From Bacteriovoracia bacterium (GTDB taxonomy: Bacteria > Bdellovibrionota > Bacteriovoracia > Bacteriovoracales > Bacteriovoracaceae), in the NCBI GenBank assembly GCA_030431635.1, contig JAUIIL010000001.1, positions 372,001 to 436,000 on the forward strand: a stretch of 64,000 bases of DNA. Direction: 5' to 3'. The notes under the pieces were generated by a model. The model was not told where the DNA came from. It was given only the letters and a program-made list of their open reading frames with translations, and made no database searches. Numbering within the stretch: the first letter of the stretch is position 1; each line of letters starts with the position of its first letter. The position numbers and the translations under genes were made by a program. This document shows positions 1-8,211 of this stretch, one piece after another.

Positions 1-2700
1 CATGCATCTTGTTCCAAAACGCCAACCAGCTGAGCTAGAAGCATCATAGACGTAATGAGCAAATCTACTACCATTGACATATTCGTTTGCATGCCCCATG
101 ACCATCATTCTCATGTTTGAATCATAGTAAGTATATTGATCAAAGTTAACAAAAGCGCCGGACTGATAGTTATTAACTAGTGTTCCATAACTTGCATGAG
201 AAACTAAGAGATCATCACTGGAACAGTTAGCGGAGCACCTTAAAATAATCCCCATTGGAAGGTTAATGTAGCGCTGATATCCACTTGAGATATCTAAGTT
301 ACTATTGTAAGTTGTGTACATTTGATCATAAACACCACTACTTGCTAAATGGGCCTTAAGGTAATCTCCGTTGCCATTAACCCAGTCATTTCTAAAATTA
401 CTATCAAATAGAGGGGTGGTGTTTTCCATATCAAGATAAGGATTAGAGGAATAACCTTGAATGTGATCAGTGACTATTTCTGATACATTGCCCACCATAT
501 CTTGAACGCCAAATCGTGAACGGCATGCGCTTGTGTGAGATGTACCAGCAGGCATTCTGGAATCATTATTTGAAGAATTATCCACAACCCAATGAGAATC
601 AGAATAAGCAGGAAGATTCGCGGATCCAACTGTTTTATCCTTTATATTGCAGGAATTCGCTGTGACTTCAGACTCTAACTTATAAATTTCTCCTCCGGTT
701 AGAGTTGATGGCCACCACGAAGCTGCTGCATACTCTTTACGTCTTAGCGTCCTTTTTCTAAAAGTAGTAGAACTTCCAGAAATATCAATATCAACAGTTT
801 GAGATTCACAAAGTCGATAGGCTTGTGAAAGGTTGATCCTTTTTATTGACGGAAGATTAACTTTGTTAGCTGCTAAGTAACTTCCATAATTGTTTCCTGT
901 AAAAGCAATATCCGTATTAGAGTCCATATTTTCTAGCTTGACCCAGTTGGGGCTAGCTGGGTTAGAAGAAGTTTGAATATAACATCCCGCTGTGTAAGAA
1001 CGGCCATAATAAATAGAATTCTGTGCTGCTTGTAATGAACCAGGACCACCATTTCCAACACAATCAGTTGTCGTCGTTGTCCCCACAGAATGAGAAGTGC
1101 AAGCACCAACAGAGAAGTTGCAACCTAGTTCATTAACATCAACAATTAAGTCCTTTCCTATATCATAATAATGAGTTCCCCCATCATCAGTTGAACCCAG
1201 GCCATTAAATTCACAGCGGTAATGATTTGCGACATCCACTCCCTTGGTAGCTCCAATATCTCTTTGATAAGCATTGCATGTCGTTCTATTAACTATCCAG
1301 CGGTGAACGAGGGCCATATTTTGAGGAGGGTAAAGAATACGAATAACTGTGTGATCGGTTGGCGCTGTAGGAGTTGGAGCTGATTCAACCCCATCGACAA
1401 TTGCACTTACTTTAAACCAATAAACTTTTCCTGGTGTTAAACTTCCTACAGGAATGGAGTAGGTAATATCAGCTCCTCCACCATCAGCAATCGCACTCCC
1501 ATTAATTTTAGTATAAGTACCGGCCACAGAGTCAGAGTAGTAGAGGTTATATCCAGTTAAGGTCCCTGAAGACGTAGTCATTTGTCTCCATGTTAAAGTT
1601 ATATTTTCTGTCTCAGTCGTCGTCCCTTGAAAGTCAACTCGAGGGCCAACGGAATAGACATGTGACCACCCGTTGTGAGTGACAGCAAAACTTAGAGTTG
1701 TTCCAGAGACAGCGTTAGTATTAGAGTCTTCTCCTCCATTAGAATCAACAGAGCGTACAACATAAGAGTAGCCGGTATTTGGAGTTAGCCCTGTTACAAC
1801 AAAATAATTTGTTGGAGCGGTTACCGTGTAAAGAGAAGTATTAAGATCACTTGAAAGATAGACTTTATAGGATGAAGCACCTCCGATATGAGTCCAGTTA
1901 ATTTGCATGGAAGAAGTGGTTACATTTGTGACTGATGTTGCACCAGCAAATGCAAGTGCGGCTGCAGTTGCTTGAGTAACATCGTTGGTATTATCATCTG
2001 TATAACCATCACTATCTACATAACGAACTCGGTAGGTGTAATTTGTGGATGGCTCTAAATTTGTAATGGTATAACTTGTATTTGAGTTTGAAACAGAGTT
2101 AACAAAAGAGACACTTGCACCATTAATACGATAAATATTGTAAGCACTGGCACTTGCTTCACTGGTCCAGTTGAGTCTCATTGTGGTTGAAGTCACATTA
2201 TCAATAGAATCAATTCCACCAAAAGCTGCTGTTGCAGCTGGGGTTGTAATATTAGTAATTTTTGTATTTGTGTCATAAGTTCCTTGAATAACATCTAAAA
2301 CTCTCACGCTAATATTGTAGTTAGTTGAAGCACTAAGACCTGTGACATCAACGCCATAAAGTCCTCCACCGTAAGAAGTGTATTGCCCTAGACCAAAGTT
2401 TTGATAAGGTGATACGAAGTTATTATTAAGAAAAATGGTGTAGGTATAAATTCCGCTTCCTCCGGTAGCTGAAGGAAAAAAAACACGAACGGAGCTTTGA
2501 GTCAGTGAAGCGGCTGAATCCACTCCTGTAAAGTTAACACTGGTATAAGTAACTCCATTGCCAGAGCTCCCACTAACTCCAGTAGAAACTGAAGGTTGCC
2601 CTCCAAAAACATCATCAATTTCATCTTCATTACTAGACAAGCAAGAACAGAGTCCTACTAGTAAAGAAAAGTGAATAATAAATCGAAGCAACTTCTCCAT
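1..2700 (-). CDS. Large surface lipoprotein with fibronectin III repeats and FGE-sulfatase-like domain (partial)
   Basis: The reading frame is open for 900 codons from ATG at 2700 to base 1 with no stop, so the end of the protein lies outside the window. The N-terminus is a lipoprotein signal (hydrophobic stretch, then LCSC with lipidated Cys20). Several repeats of about 90 residues follow, with fibronectin-III-like strand patterns (for example NYTYRVRYVDSDG and GYSYVVRSVDSNG). The last ~350 visible residues carry CRSRFGVQDMVGNVSEI and GWRFGTRC, typical of the formylglycine-generating-enzyme/SUMF1 (C-type-lectin-like) family, although the usual GNVWEW is GNVSEI. In such surface proteins this domain is often a binding module and not an active oxidase; that is inference. 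The start is uncertain because no good ribosome site precedes 2700. Exported outer-membrane lipoprotein is likely. Confidence 0.8.
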   Translation of the reverse strand, partial: MEKLLRFIIHFSLLVGLCSCLSSNEDEIDDVFGGQPSVSTGVSGSSGNGVTYTSVNFTGVDSAASLTQSSVRVFFPSATGGSGIYTYTIFLNNNFVSPYQNFGLGQYTSYGGGLYGVDVTGLSASTNYNISVRVLDVIQGTYDTNTKITNITTPAATAAFGGIDSIDNVTSTTMRLNWTSEASASAYNIYRINGASVSFVNSVSNSNTSYTITNLEPSTNYTYRVRYVDSDGYTDDNTNDVTQATAAALAFAGATSVTNVTTSSMQINWTHIGGASSYKVYLSSDLNTSLYTVTAPTNYFVVTGLTPNTGYSYVVRSVDSNGGEDSNTNAVSGTTLSFAVTHNGWSHVYSVGPRVDFQGTTTETENITLTWRQMTTSSGTLTGYNLYYSDSVAGTYTKINGSAIADGGGADITYSIPVGSLTPGKVYWFKVSAIVDGVESAPTPTAPTDHTVIRILYPPQNMALVHRWIVNRTTCNAYQRDIGATKGVDVANHYRCEFNGLGSTDDGGTHYYDIGKDLIVDVNELGCNFSVGACTSHSVGTTTTTDCVGNGGPGSLQAAQNSIYYGRSYTAGCYIQTSSNPASPNWVKLENMDSNTDIAFTGNNYGSYLAANKVNLPSIKRINLSQAYRLCESQTVDIDISGSSTTFRKRTLRRKEYAAASWWPSTLTGGEIYKLESEVTANSCNIKDKTVGSANLPAYSDSHWVVDNSSNNDSRMPAGTSHTSACRSRFGVQDMVGNVSEIVTDHIQGYSSNPYLDMENTTPLFDSNFRNDWVNGNGDYLKAHLASSGVYDQMYTTYNSNLDISSGYQRYINLPMGIILRCSANCSSDDLLVSHASYGTLVNNYQSGAFVNFDQYTYYDSNMRMMVMGHANEYVNGSRFAHYVYDASSSAGWRFGTRCM

Positions 2701-2749
2701 CAGAAATCATTTCGGAGAAATGAATGAATAAATTAAAACACTCGGATAC

Positions 2750-2776
2750 AAAAAGCCCTCTTTTTTAAGAGGGCCT
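2750..2776 (-). terminator. Rho-independent terminator of the histone-doublet gene
   Basis: Read on the minus strand, an 8-bp stem (GCCCTCTT/AAGAGGGC, loop AAAA) is followed by TTTTT. It lies just downstream of the gene ending at 2812 and upstream of the lipoprotein gene starting at 2700, so it separates the two transcripts. Confidence 0.8.
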
Positions 2777-2811
2777 TCTTATTAACCGACAATTAAGAGT
2801 TGGTATTTAGA

Positions 2812-3207
2812 TTATTCTATTGTTGGTTCAGTAAAATCTCTGTCCATTACAGTCTTTCTTTTGCTACTTTTAGCATTTTCAATAGCTTTTAAACAGGCTT
2901 TTTGGACTCTAACTGTTAACTGATCAAAGGCTTGAGAAGAAGTGCTTAGACCTTCTTTATCTTTGATATATTTTTTCACTTTTGAGGCCACAACAAGAGA
3001 CTCATCAATACTTGGGTTTTCAACGTAAATGCTGAAGTCTCGTCCCATCACAGTCTTTCTTCCTGCTTTTTTTGCTTGAGCAGAACCAGAATCAAGTGAA
3101 GCGATAAGATCTTCATTCAATTTTTCAAAAAAGTTAGCACTTGTACTAAGGCCAGCTTGGTCTTTAATAAACTTTTTGACTTTTGATACAACAACTAGGT
3201 TATCCAT
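2812..3207 (-). CDS. Bacterial histone doublet (two tandem histone folds)
   Basis: This 131-residue protein is an internal duplication. Residues 4-60 and 71-126 align closely: LVVVSKVKKFIKD..GLSTS against LVVASKVKKYIKD..GLSTS. Each half ends in RKTVMGRDF or RKTVMDRDF. This matches the loop-2/alpha-3 region of archaeal histones (AGRKTIKAEDI in HMf-type proteins), including the Arg and Asp of the R-D clamp (R50/D57 and R117/D124). Single-fold histones are known in Bdellovibrio bacteriovorus (Bd0055), where they bind DNA in an unusual mode; here two folds lie in one chain, so one molecule could form a pseudodimer. ATG at 3207 is chosen because GGAGAAG sits three bases upstream; the in-frame ATG at 3219 overlaps that ribosome site. 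It is probably a nucleoid protein. The histone assignment rests on motif and repeat pattern, without a structure search. Confidence 0.82.
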   Translation of the reverse strand: MDNLVVVSKVKKFIKDQAGLSTSANFFEKLNEDLIASLDSGSAQAKKAGRKTVMGRDFSIYVENPSIDESLVVASKVKKYIKDKEGLSTSSQAFDQLTVRVQKACLKAIENAKSSKRKTVMDRDFTEPTIE

Positions 3208-3241
3208 GGGCTTCTCCATTTGAAATTAATCTCATTGCCAG

Positions 3242-3264
3242 TGTAGGGCCCAGTTGGGCCTACA
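3242..3264. repeat. Inverted repeat in the histone-gene leader
   Basis: TGTAGGGCCCA and TGGGCCTACA form a near-perfect inverted repeat (one bulged G) around a 2-base centre, 35 bases upstream of the histone start. It could be an operator or an mRNA hairpin. Confidence 0.6.
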
Positions 3265-3306
3265 AGCAAGCTGCAAAGTGGCGAGAGCCTTTATGATGCG
3301 ATGCTT

Positions 3307-3312
3307 ATTATA
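3307..3312 (-). promoter_or_regulatory. Possible -10 box for the histone-doublet gene
   Basis: TATAAT occurs on the minus strand about 100 bases upstream of the histone start. No convincing -35 box is seen at 16-18 bases, so the call is weak. A transcript from here would carry the inverted repeat at 3242-3264 in its leader. Confidence 0.35.
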
Positions 3313-3353
3313 CTTTATTATTGAATAAGAGCAGTTTTAGAGCTAAGTTATTG

Positions 3354-3369
3354 ACTTGATTTATCAAGT
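3354..3369. promoter_or_regulatory. 16-bp palindrome before the lipid/olefin operon (candidate operator)
   Basis: ACTTGAT-TT-ATCAAGT is a perfect inverted repeat ending just before the ribosome site (GTGAGG) of the ketosynthase gene. Its size suits a dimeric repressor, but no cognate regulator is identified. Confidence 0.45.
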
Positions 3370-3380
3370 GAGGATGTGAA

Positions 3381-4622
3381 TTGGCCCTAGAGGATAGAAT
3401 CGTCATTACGGGAATTGGTCTAACTGCTCCCAATGGTAATAATCTTGCAGATTTTAGAAAATCCATGATTGATGGTGTTTCAGGTATTACAAAAACTCAA
3501 ATTCGTTATATGGGAGAGCAAGCTGCTGGCTTATGTGATTTTGATGAAAGAAAATACCATTCTAAAAAAGCAAGACGTCGGGGAACAAGAGCAGGCTCTA
3601 TTGCTATTTATTGTGCTAATGAAGCCCTTAATGATGCTGGAATAGAAAAAGAAGCGCTCGAAAAAGATAGATGTGGTGTTTTTATAGGGATTACCGAGCA
3701 TGGTAACGTTGAGACAGAAAACGAAATTTATGAACTTCACCAAAACGACCTTGATACAAAGCTTTGGACTCCTCACCATAACCCAAGAACTGTGGCCAAC
3801 AATCCAGCAGGAGAAATCACTCTTAATTTGGGGATTACTGGGCCACACTATACAATAGGCTCTGCTTGTGCTGGTGGTAATGCTGGTATCATTCAAGGAG
3901 TTCAACAATTAAGGCTTGGTGAAATTGACGTGGCCATTGCTGGGGGAATTTCAGAGAGTCCTCAGACTTTTGGTATTTTTGCAGGTTTTGGTGCTCAAGG
4001 GGCTTTAGGCTACGATAGTGAAGATGTCACAAAAAGTATTCGTCCTATGGATAAGAATCGTCAAGGTACGGTTATATCGGAAGGGGGCTGTCTCTACATT
4101 CTTGAGAGATATGAGTCAGCGAAAGCCCGTGGAGCAAAGATTTATGGAGAAATTATTGGTTATGCACTTAATTCAGATGCAACTGATTACGTAAATCCTT
4201 TTACTCAGAGGCAAGCAGAATGTATGAGACTGGCATTAAAGAGGGCCGGTATTAGTGAAGAGGACGTTGATATAGTTAACATGCATGCAACGGGAACAGG
4301 AGCGGGTGATATTTCTGAAGCTGCCGCAATCAATATGCTTTTCTCTCAATGTGAGAAAACATATGTGAATTTTTCAAAAGGTCATATTGGTCATTCAATG
4401 GGAGCTGCTGGTGCTTTAGAACTTGCTGGTAACTTACCTGCTTTTGAAGATGGAATTGTTCATTTAGGTCTTAATGTTGATGAAATCGACCCAGAATGCG
4501 AGATGAGAAATTTAGTGATTAAAGAATCAAAATATGTTGGAGATATCAATATTATTTTGAATAATTCATTCGGAATGTTGGGAATTAACTCAACAGTGAT
4601 TGTAAAAAAATTAAAAAAATAA
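3381..4622 (+). CDS. FabF-like 3-oxoacyl-ACP synthase (KAS II family)
   Basis: The 413-residue thiolase-fold condensing enzyme is normal in length for FabF. The full catalytic set is visible: Cys163 in GSACAGG, His302 in MHATGTGAGD, and Lys333/His338 in KGHIGHSMGAAG. It should condense malonyl-ACP with an acyl primer. It starts with TTG; the nearby ATG (3374) is followed directly by a stop, GTG (3376) runs into a stop after four codons, and GTGAGG lies upstream. A dedicated ACP gene follows after 25 bases, then a CrtI-like oxidoreductase and oleABCD. This points to a secondary fatty-acyl or polyketide-like pathway, not the housekeeping fatty acid synthase. Which chain it makes cannot be read from the sequence. 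Confidence 0.9.
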   Translation: MALEDRIVITGIGLTAPNGNNLADFRKSMIDGVSGITKTQIRYMGEQAAGLCDFDERKYHSKKARRRGTRAGSIAIYCANEALNDAGIEKEALEKDRCGVFIGITEHGNVETENEIYELHQNDLDTKLWTPHHNPRTVANNPAGEITLNLGITGPHYTIGSACAGGNAGIIQGVQQLRLGEIDVAIAGGISESPQTFGIFAGFGAQGALGYDSEDVTKSIRPMDKNRQGTVISEGGCLYILERYESAKARGAKIYGEIIGYALNSDATDYVNPFTQRQAECMRLALKRAGISEEDVDIVNMHATGTGAGDISEAAAINMLFSQCEKTYVNFSKGHIGHSMGAAGALELAGNLPAFEDGIVHLGLNVDEIDPECEMRNLVIKESKYVGDINIILNNSFGMLGINSTVIVKKLKK

Positions 4623-4647
4623 ATATTAAGGTTTGAAGGAGTTTAGA

Positions 4648-4896
4648 ATGTCCCCAGAAGAAGTTAGACAAGTTGTTATTGATATCATCGCTGATATTGC
4701 ACCTGATGAAGAACTTGATAATCTAAAAGACGATGTAAGCTTAAGAGAGCAGCTTGATCTGGATTCTATGGACTTTTTGGATATTGTGATGGAATTAAGA
4801 AAGCGCTATAAGATTGAAGTTCCTGCTGATGATTATCCTCAGCTAGCTTCTTTAAGTAGCTGTGTTAGCTATTTAACTCCTAAAATGGTTCAGTAA
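4648..4896 (+). CDS. Dedicated acyl carrier protein
   Basis: This is an 82-residue acidic, helical ACP with the 4'-phosphopantetheine attachment site LDLDSMDFLD (Ser40). The ATG at 4648 is preferred because GGAG lies eight bases upstream; an upstream TTG at 4633 overlaps that site. It sits between the FabF-like ketosynthase and the CrtI-like oxidoreductase and probably carries the growing acyl chain for them. The motif is DSMDF, not the DSLD of housekeeping AcpP, which fits a specialised carrier. Confidence 0.9.
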   Translation: MSPEEVRQVVIDIIADIAPDEELDNLKDDVSLREQLDLDSMDFLDIVMELRKRYKIEVPADDYPQLASLSSCVSYLTPKMVQ

Positions 4897-4904
4897 AGAT
4901 ATCA

Positions 4905-6305
4905 ATGAATGGGCCTTCTTTAGATGCTATCATCATTGGGGCCGGCATGTCGGGGTTGGCAGCAGGCATACGTCTTGCGATGTATGATAAGAAAGTTGTC
5001 ATTTTTGAAAAGCACTCTATTGCTGGAGGGCTTAACTCTTATTATCAAAGAAAGAATCTTCAAAGTAATGGTCTTCGAAAATTTGATGTTGGACTTCACG
5101 CCCTGACTAATTACATTGAAAAAGGGGAAAAGGGAAAACCCTTTAGCAAACTTCTAAAACAACTAAGAATTAAATATGATGATTTTAAGATTTGTCCTCA
5201 GAGTTTTTCTCGAATCCAGTTTCCTGATGCTCATTTAAAATTCTCTAATGACTTTGAACTTTTACGTGAGGAAGTTCATGCAAAGTTTCCTGGTCAAAAA
5301 GATGGATTTGAAAAACTTGTTAAGTATATTAGTGAGTTTAATGAATTAAGCCTTGAACTTGACTACACTTCCTCAAGAGAAAAACTGAAAGAGTACCTAT
5401 CAGAGCCACTCCTTCTCGAAATGCTATTATGCCCACTTCTTATCTATGGCTCCGCCTGGGAAGAAGACATGGACTTTGCTCAATTTGTGGTGATGTTTAA
5501 ATCTATCTACTTCGAAGGTTTTTCTAGACCCGAGGGAGGAGTGCGCACCATTATCGACCTTCTGATTGAAAAGTATAGGTCTCTTGGAGGAGTTCTTTGT
5601 TTTAAAGAGCCAGTAGAGAAAATTCTAACCAAAAATGAAAAGTGCATAGGAGTGAGAACGACAAAGGGAGAGTATTTTTCAAATAAGGTTTTCTCTTCAG
5701 CTGGTTTACCTGAGTCTTATAAGCTCGTTGAAGGAAAAATAAGTCATGAAGTGGGTAAGTTAAGTTTCACGGAGTCTATTCTTTGTCTTGATAAAAAAAT
5801 TTTACAAAAAGATTTAAAGGAAACCATTATTTTTTATAATTCTAAAAATAGTTACACCTATAAAAAACCATCGACTTTGTTTGATGACACTAGTGCTGTT
5901 TTTTGTTGTCCTGATAATTACGAATCTCATGATAATGAAGGGGAAGGAATTATTAGAATTACCTATATGGCCAATTATGATTTATGGAAGAATCTCGACA
6001 GAGAAACATATCTTAGAGAAAAAGAGCGTGTTTTTGAATCGGCTTTAAAGCTTACTCGAAAACTAGTCCCTGATTTCAATCAAGAGATTCTTTTTAAAGA
6101 TGTGTTTACTCCAACAACTATTGAGCGTTATACATGGCATGAACAGGGAACTGTTTATGGAACCCCTAAAAAGGTAAGAAATGGTAAAAGTCGATATGAT
6201 GGGCTCTATATTATTGGAACAGATCAAGGTTTTTTAGGAATTGTGGGGTCAATGCTCTCTGGAGCTTCTATAGCAAATCTGTATGGCCTTATGGAGGGAC
6301 AATGA
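4905..6305 (+). CDS. CrtI/phytoene-desaturase-like FAD oxidoreductase (A)
   Basis: This 466-residue flavoprotein has an N-terminal dinucleotide-binding fold (IIIGAGMSGLAAG, then acidic FEKH and AGG about 30 residues on) and the C-terminal pattern of phytoene desaturase/carotenoid isomerase/RetSat relatives (ERYTWHEQGTVYG, then GLYIIGTDQGFLGIVGSMLSG). No phytoene synthase or prenyl synthase gene is nearby; it lies between ACP and oleA. A role in desaturating, saturating or isomerising an acyl chain is therefore more likely than carotenoid synthesis (inference). It overlaps oleA by ATGA. A paralogue with the same ERYTxH motif is at 18108-19592. No clear ribosome site is seen before ATG 4905. 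Confidence 0.8.
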   Translation: MNGPSLDAIIIGAGMSGLAAGIRLAMYDKKVVIFEKHSIAGGLNSYYQRKNLQSNGLRKFDVGLHALTNYIEKGEKGKPFSKLLKQLRIKYDDFKICPQSFSRIQFPDAHLKFSNDFELLREEVHAKFPGQKDGFEKLVKYISEFNELSLELDYTSSREKLKEYLSEPLLLEMLLCPLLIYGSAWEEDMDFAQFVVMFKSIYFEGFSRPEGGVRTIIDLLIEKYRSLGGVLCFKEPVEKILTKNEKCIGVRTTKGEYFSNKVFSSAGLPESYKLVEGKISHEVGKLSFTESILCLDKKILQKDLKETIIFYNSKNSYTYKKPSTLFDDTSAVFCCPDNYESHDNEGEGIIRITYMANYDLWKNLDRETYLREKERVFESALKLTRKLVPDFNQEILFKDVFTPTTIERYTWHEQGTVYGTPKKVRNGKSRYDGLYIIGTDQGFLGIVGSMLSGASIANLYGLMEGQ

Positions 6306-7333
6306 ATTTTCAAAAAACCTTCATTGATTCTTTTGCCTATGAAACTCCTCCCAACTATTACACCTCAGAAGAAGTAGAAAAAGAATTAGCGCCCGTTTAC
6401 CAAAGATTAAAACTTCCAGAAGGAAGATTAGAGCTTCAAACAGGTATTAAGAGAAGAGGATATTGGGATATTGGAACCAGACCAAGTGATATTGCGACCA
6501 AGGCAGCTTTAAAACTACTTGAAAAATCTCAAATTAAAAAAAATGAAATTGATCTTCTTATTTTCTCATCTGTTTGTCGTGATTTTTTAGAGCCCGCGAC
6601 TGCGAGTGTTGTTCACTATAACCTTGGGCTTTCATCACATACACAAAGTTTTGATCTCTCCAATGCCTGTTTAGGTGTTCTTAACGCAATTGATATTGCG
6701 TCCAAACTCATCGAAGGGAATTCAATTCGAAATGCTCTCATTGTCTCTGGAGAAAACTCTGGTCCTCTACTAAAAGAGAGCTTTAAGTTTCTTAATGAAA
6801 ATATGAATTTAACAAGAAAGAGTATAAAAAAATATATCGCGAATCTCACAATTGGAAGTGCAGGTGTGGCAGTAATGATGTCACATGAAAACTATACTTC
6901 ATCCAAACATCAACTCCTTGCTGTTCAGTCGATGTCAGACACGACGACAAATCATTTATGTCAGGGAAGCGGAACAACTGAGGGGCTGATGATGGAAACA
7001 GAGTCAGAAGAGCTTTTGCATGCGGGGATTTCTCTCGCTCACAACAATTGGCAAATACTAAAGAAAAAACTTAACTGGGAAAATGAGACTCCTCAAAAAA
7101 TTATTACTCATCAGGTAGGAGTTGCTCATAGAGATCTTCTTTTTAAGTCACTGAAGCTTGAAAGAGAAAAAGATTTTTCTACTTTCGAAATGTTTGGTAA
7201 TACAGGCTCAGCTGCTCTTCCCTTAACTGTTATGTTAGCTGATGAGAATCATTTTCTTAAAAGTGGGGATTTATGTGCTTTTTTAGGGATAGGTAGTGGG
7301 TTGCATTCAATTATGATGGGGGTAAAGTGGTAG
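6302..7333 (+). CDS. oleA: OleA, head-to-head acyl-CoA condensing thiolase
   Basis: The 343-residue FabH/thiolase-superfamily enzyme has catalytic Cys123 (SNACLGVLNAID), His270 (THQVGVAHRD) and Asn300 (MFGNTGSAALP). Glu97 (FLEPA) matches the position of the glutamate that OleA uses as a base to join two acyl chains. OleA performs non-decarboxylative Claisen condensation of two acyl-CoA molecules to a beta-keto acid. Assignment is strong because the next three genes are oleB, oleC and oleD in the standard order. Its ATG overlaps the stop of the upstream FAD enzyme, implying coupled translation. Confidence 0.93.
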   Translation: MNFQKTFIDSFAYETPPNYYTSEEVEKELAPVYQRLKLPEGRLELQTGIKRRGYWDIGTRPSDIATKAALKLLEKSQIKKNEIDLLIFSSVCRDFLEPATASVVHYNLGLSSHTQSFDLSNACLGVLNAIDIASKLIEGNSIRNALIVSGENSGPLLKESFKFLNENMNLTRKSIKKYIANLTIGSAGVAVMMSHENYTSSKHQLLAVQSMSDTTTNHLCQGSGTTEGLMMETESEELLHAGISLAHNNWQILKKKLNWENETPQKIITHQVGVAHRDLLFKSLKLEREKDFSTFEMFGNTGSAALPLTVMLADENHFLKSGDLCAFLGIGSGLHSIMMGVKW

Positions 7334-8211
7334 AGAAAATTGAAGTTCATCAAAGAACAAAATCACCTTTTCAAACTCTTTATCCTTTTCGATCAAATTA
7401 TTTGAAGATAGGAGAAAATAAATATCATTTTATTAACGAGGGAGTCGGTGAAACAATTTTGATGTTACACGGAAACCCAACATGGTCTTTCTACTACCGG
7501 AATTTGGCCAAGATACTAAGACGGAATTATCAGGTTGTTGTTCCTGATCATATGGGATGTGGGCTATCAGACAAGCCACAAAACTATGAATACACACTTG
7601 AAAACCATATTTTTAATGTTCTCTCTCTTATAAAAGAACTAAAAATTGAAAAATTTCACTTAATCGTTCACGATTGGGGAGGAGCTATTGGCTTTGGTGT
7701 GGCCAAAGAGCTGAAAGAGAGGGTGAAAAGTATTACGATTATGAATACGGCGGCTTTTGAAAGCGATATGATTCCAAAAAGAATAGCTTTCTGTCGGAGT
7801 GCTATAGGTGGTTTTTTAGTTCAAGCGCTTAATGCTTTTGCGTGGCCCGCGACTTTTATGACAACAACTAAACCCTTATCTCATATTATCAAAAAAGCGT
7901 ATCTTTACCCTTACGATTCTTTTAAGAACCGTATCGCGATTAAGAACTTCGTTAAAGATATTCCCATGGAAAAAGAGCACAGAAGTTATGCTCTTTTGAA
8001 ATCAATAGAGGAGTCTCTTCCTCAAATCAAGTGTCCTAAACTTATTCTTTGGGGGGCTGATGATTTTTGTTTTAATCGCTCTTTCTATGAAAAATGGTGT
8101 CAAATCTACCCAGAGGCACAAGCTCATTTATTTGAAAAGACAGGGCACTATGTTTTAGAGGATGCTTTTGCTCAATGTTTACCTCTCATCAAAGCATTCT
8201 TAAAAAAATGA
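7327..8211 (+). CDS. oleB: OleB, beta-lactone decarboxylase (haloalkane-dehalogenase-like fold)
   Basis: This 294-residue alpha/beta hydrolase resembles haloalkane dehalogenases: oxyanion-hole motif HGNPTWSFYYRN, nucleophile Asp116 in VHDWGGA, likely acid in LWGADD, and His274 in KTGHYVLED. OleB family members convert cis-beta-lactones to cis-olefins with loss of CO2. The GTG start at 7327 lies 7 bases inside oleA, with GGGGG just upstream. It ends in an ATGA overlap with oleC. Alone it could be read as a dehalogenase; the operon decides the call. Confidence 0.92.
   Translation: MVEKIEVHQRTKSPFQTLYPFRSNYLKIGENKYHFINEGVGETILMLHGNPTWSFYYRNLAKILRRNYQVVVPDHMGCGLSDKPQNYEYTLENHIFNVLSLIKELKIEKFHLIVHDWGGAIGFGVAKELKERVKSITIMNTAAFESDMIPKRIAFCRSAIGGFLVQALNAFAWPATFMTTTKPLSHIIKKAYLYPYDSFKNRIAIKNFVKDIPMEKEHRSYALLKSIEESLPQIKCPKLILWGADDFCFNRSFYEKWCQIYPEAQAHLFEKTGHYVLEDAFAQCLPLIKAFLKK

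Noticed and set aside
3531-3908. Open frame on the minus strand inside the ketosynthase gene
   Set aside because: Its product has no family features, no ribosome site, and the plus strand encodes a complete FabF-like enzyme.
3381-6305. Carotenoid biosynthesis cluster
   Set aside because: The FAD enzymes look CrtI-like, but no phytoene synthase, GGPP synthase or cyclase is present, and neighbours are acyl-chain genes.
7327-8211. Haloalkane dehalogenase
   Set aside because: Sequence alone fits, but the position between oleA and oleC with overlaps makes OleB far more likely.
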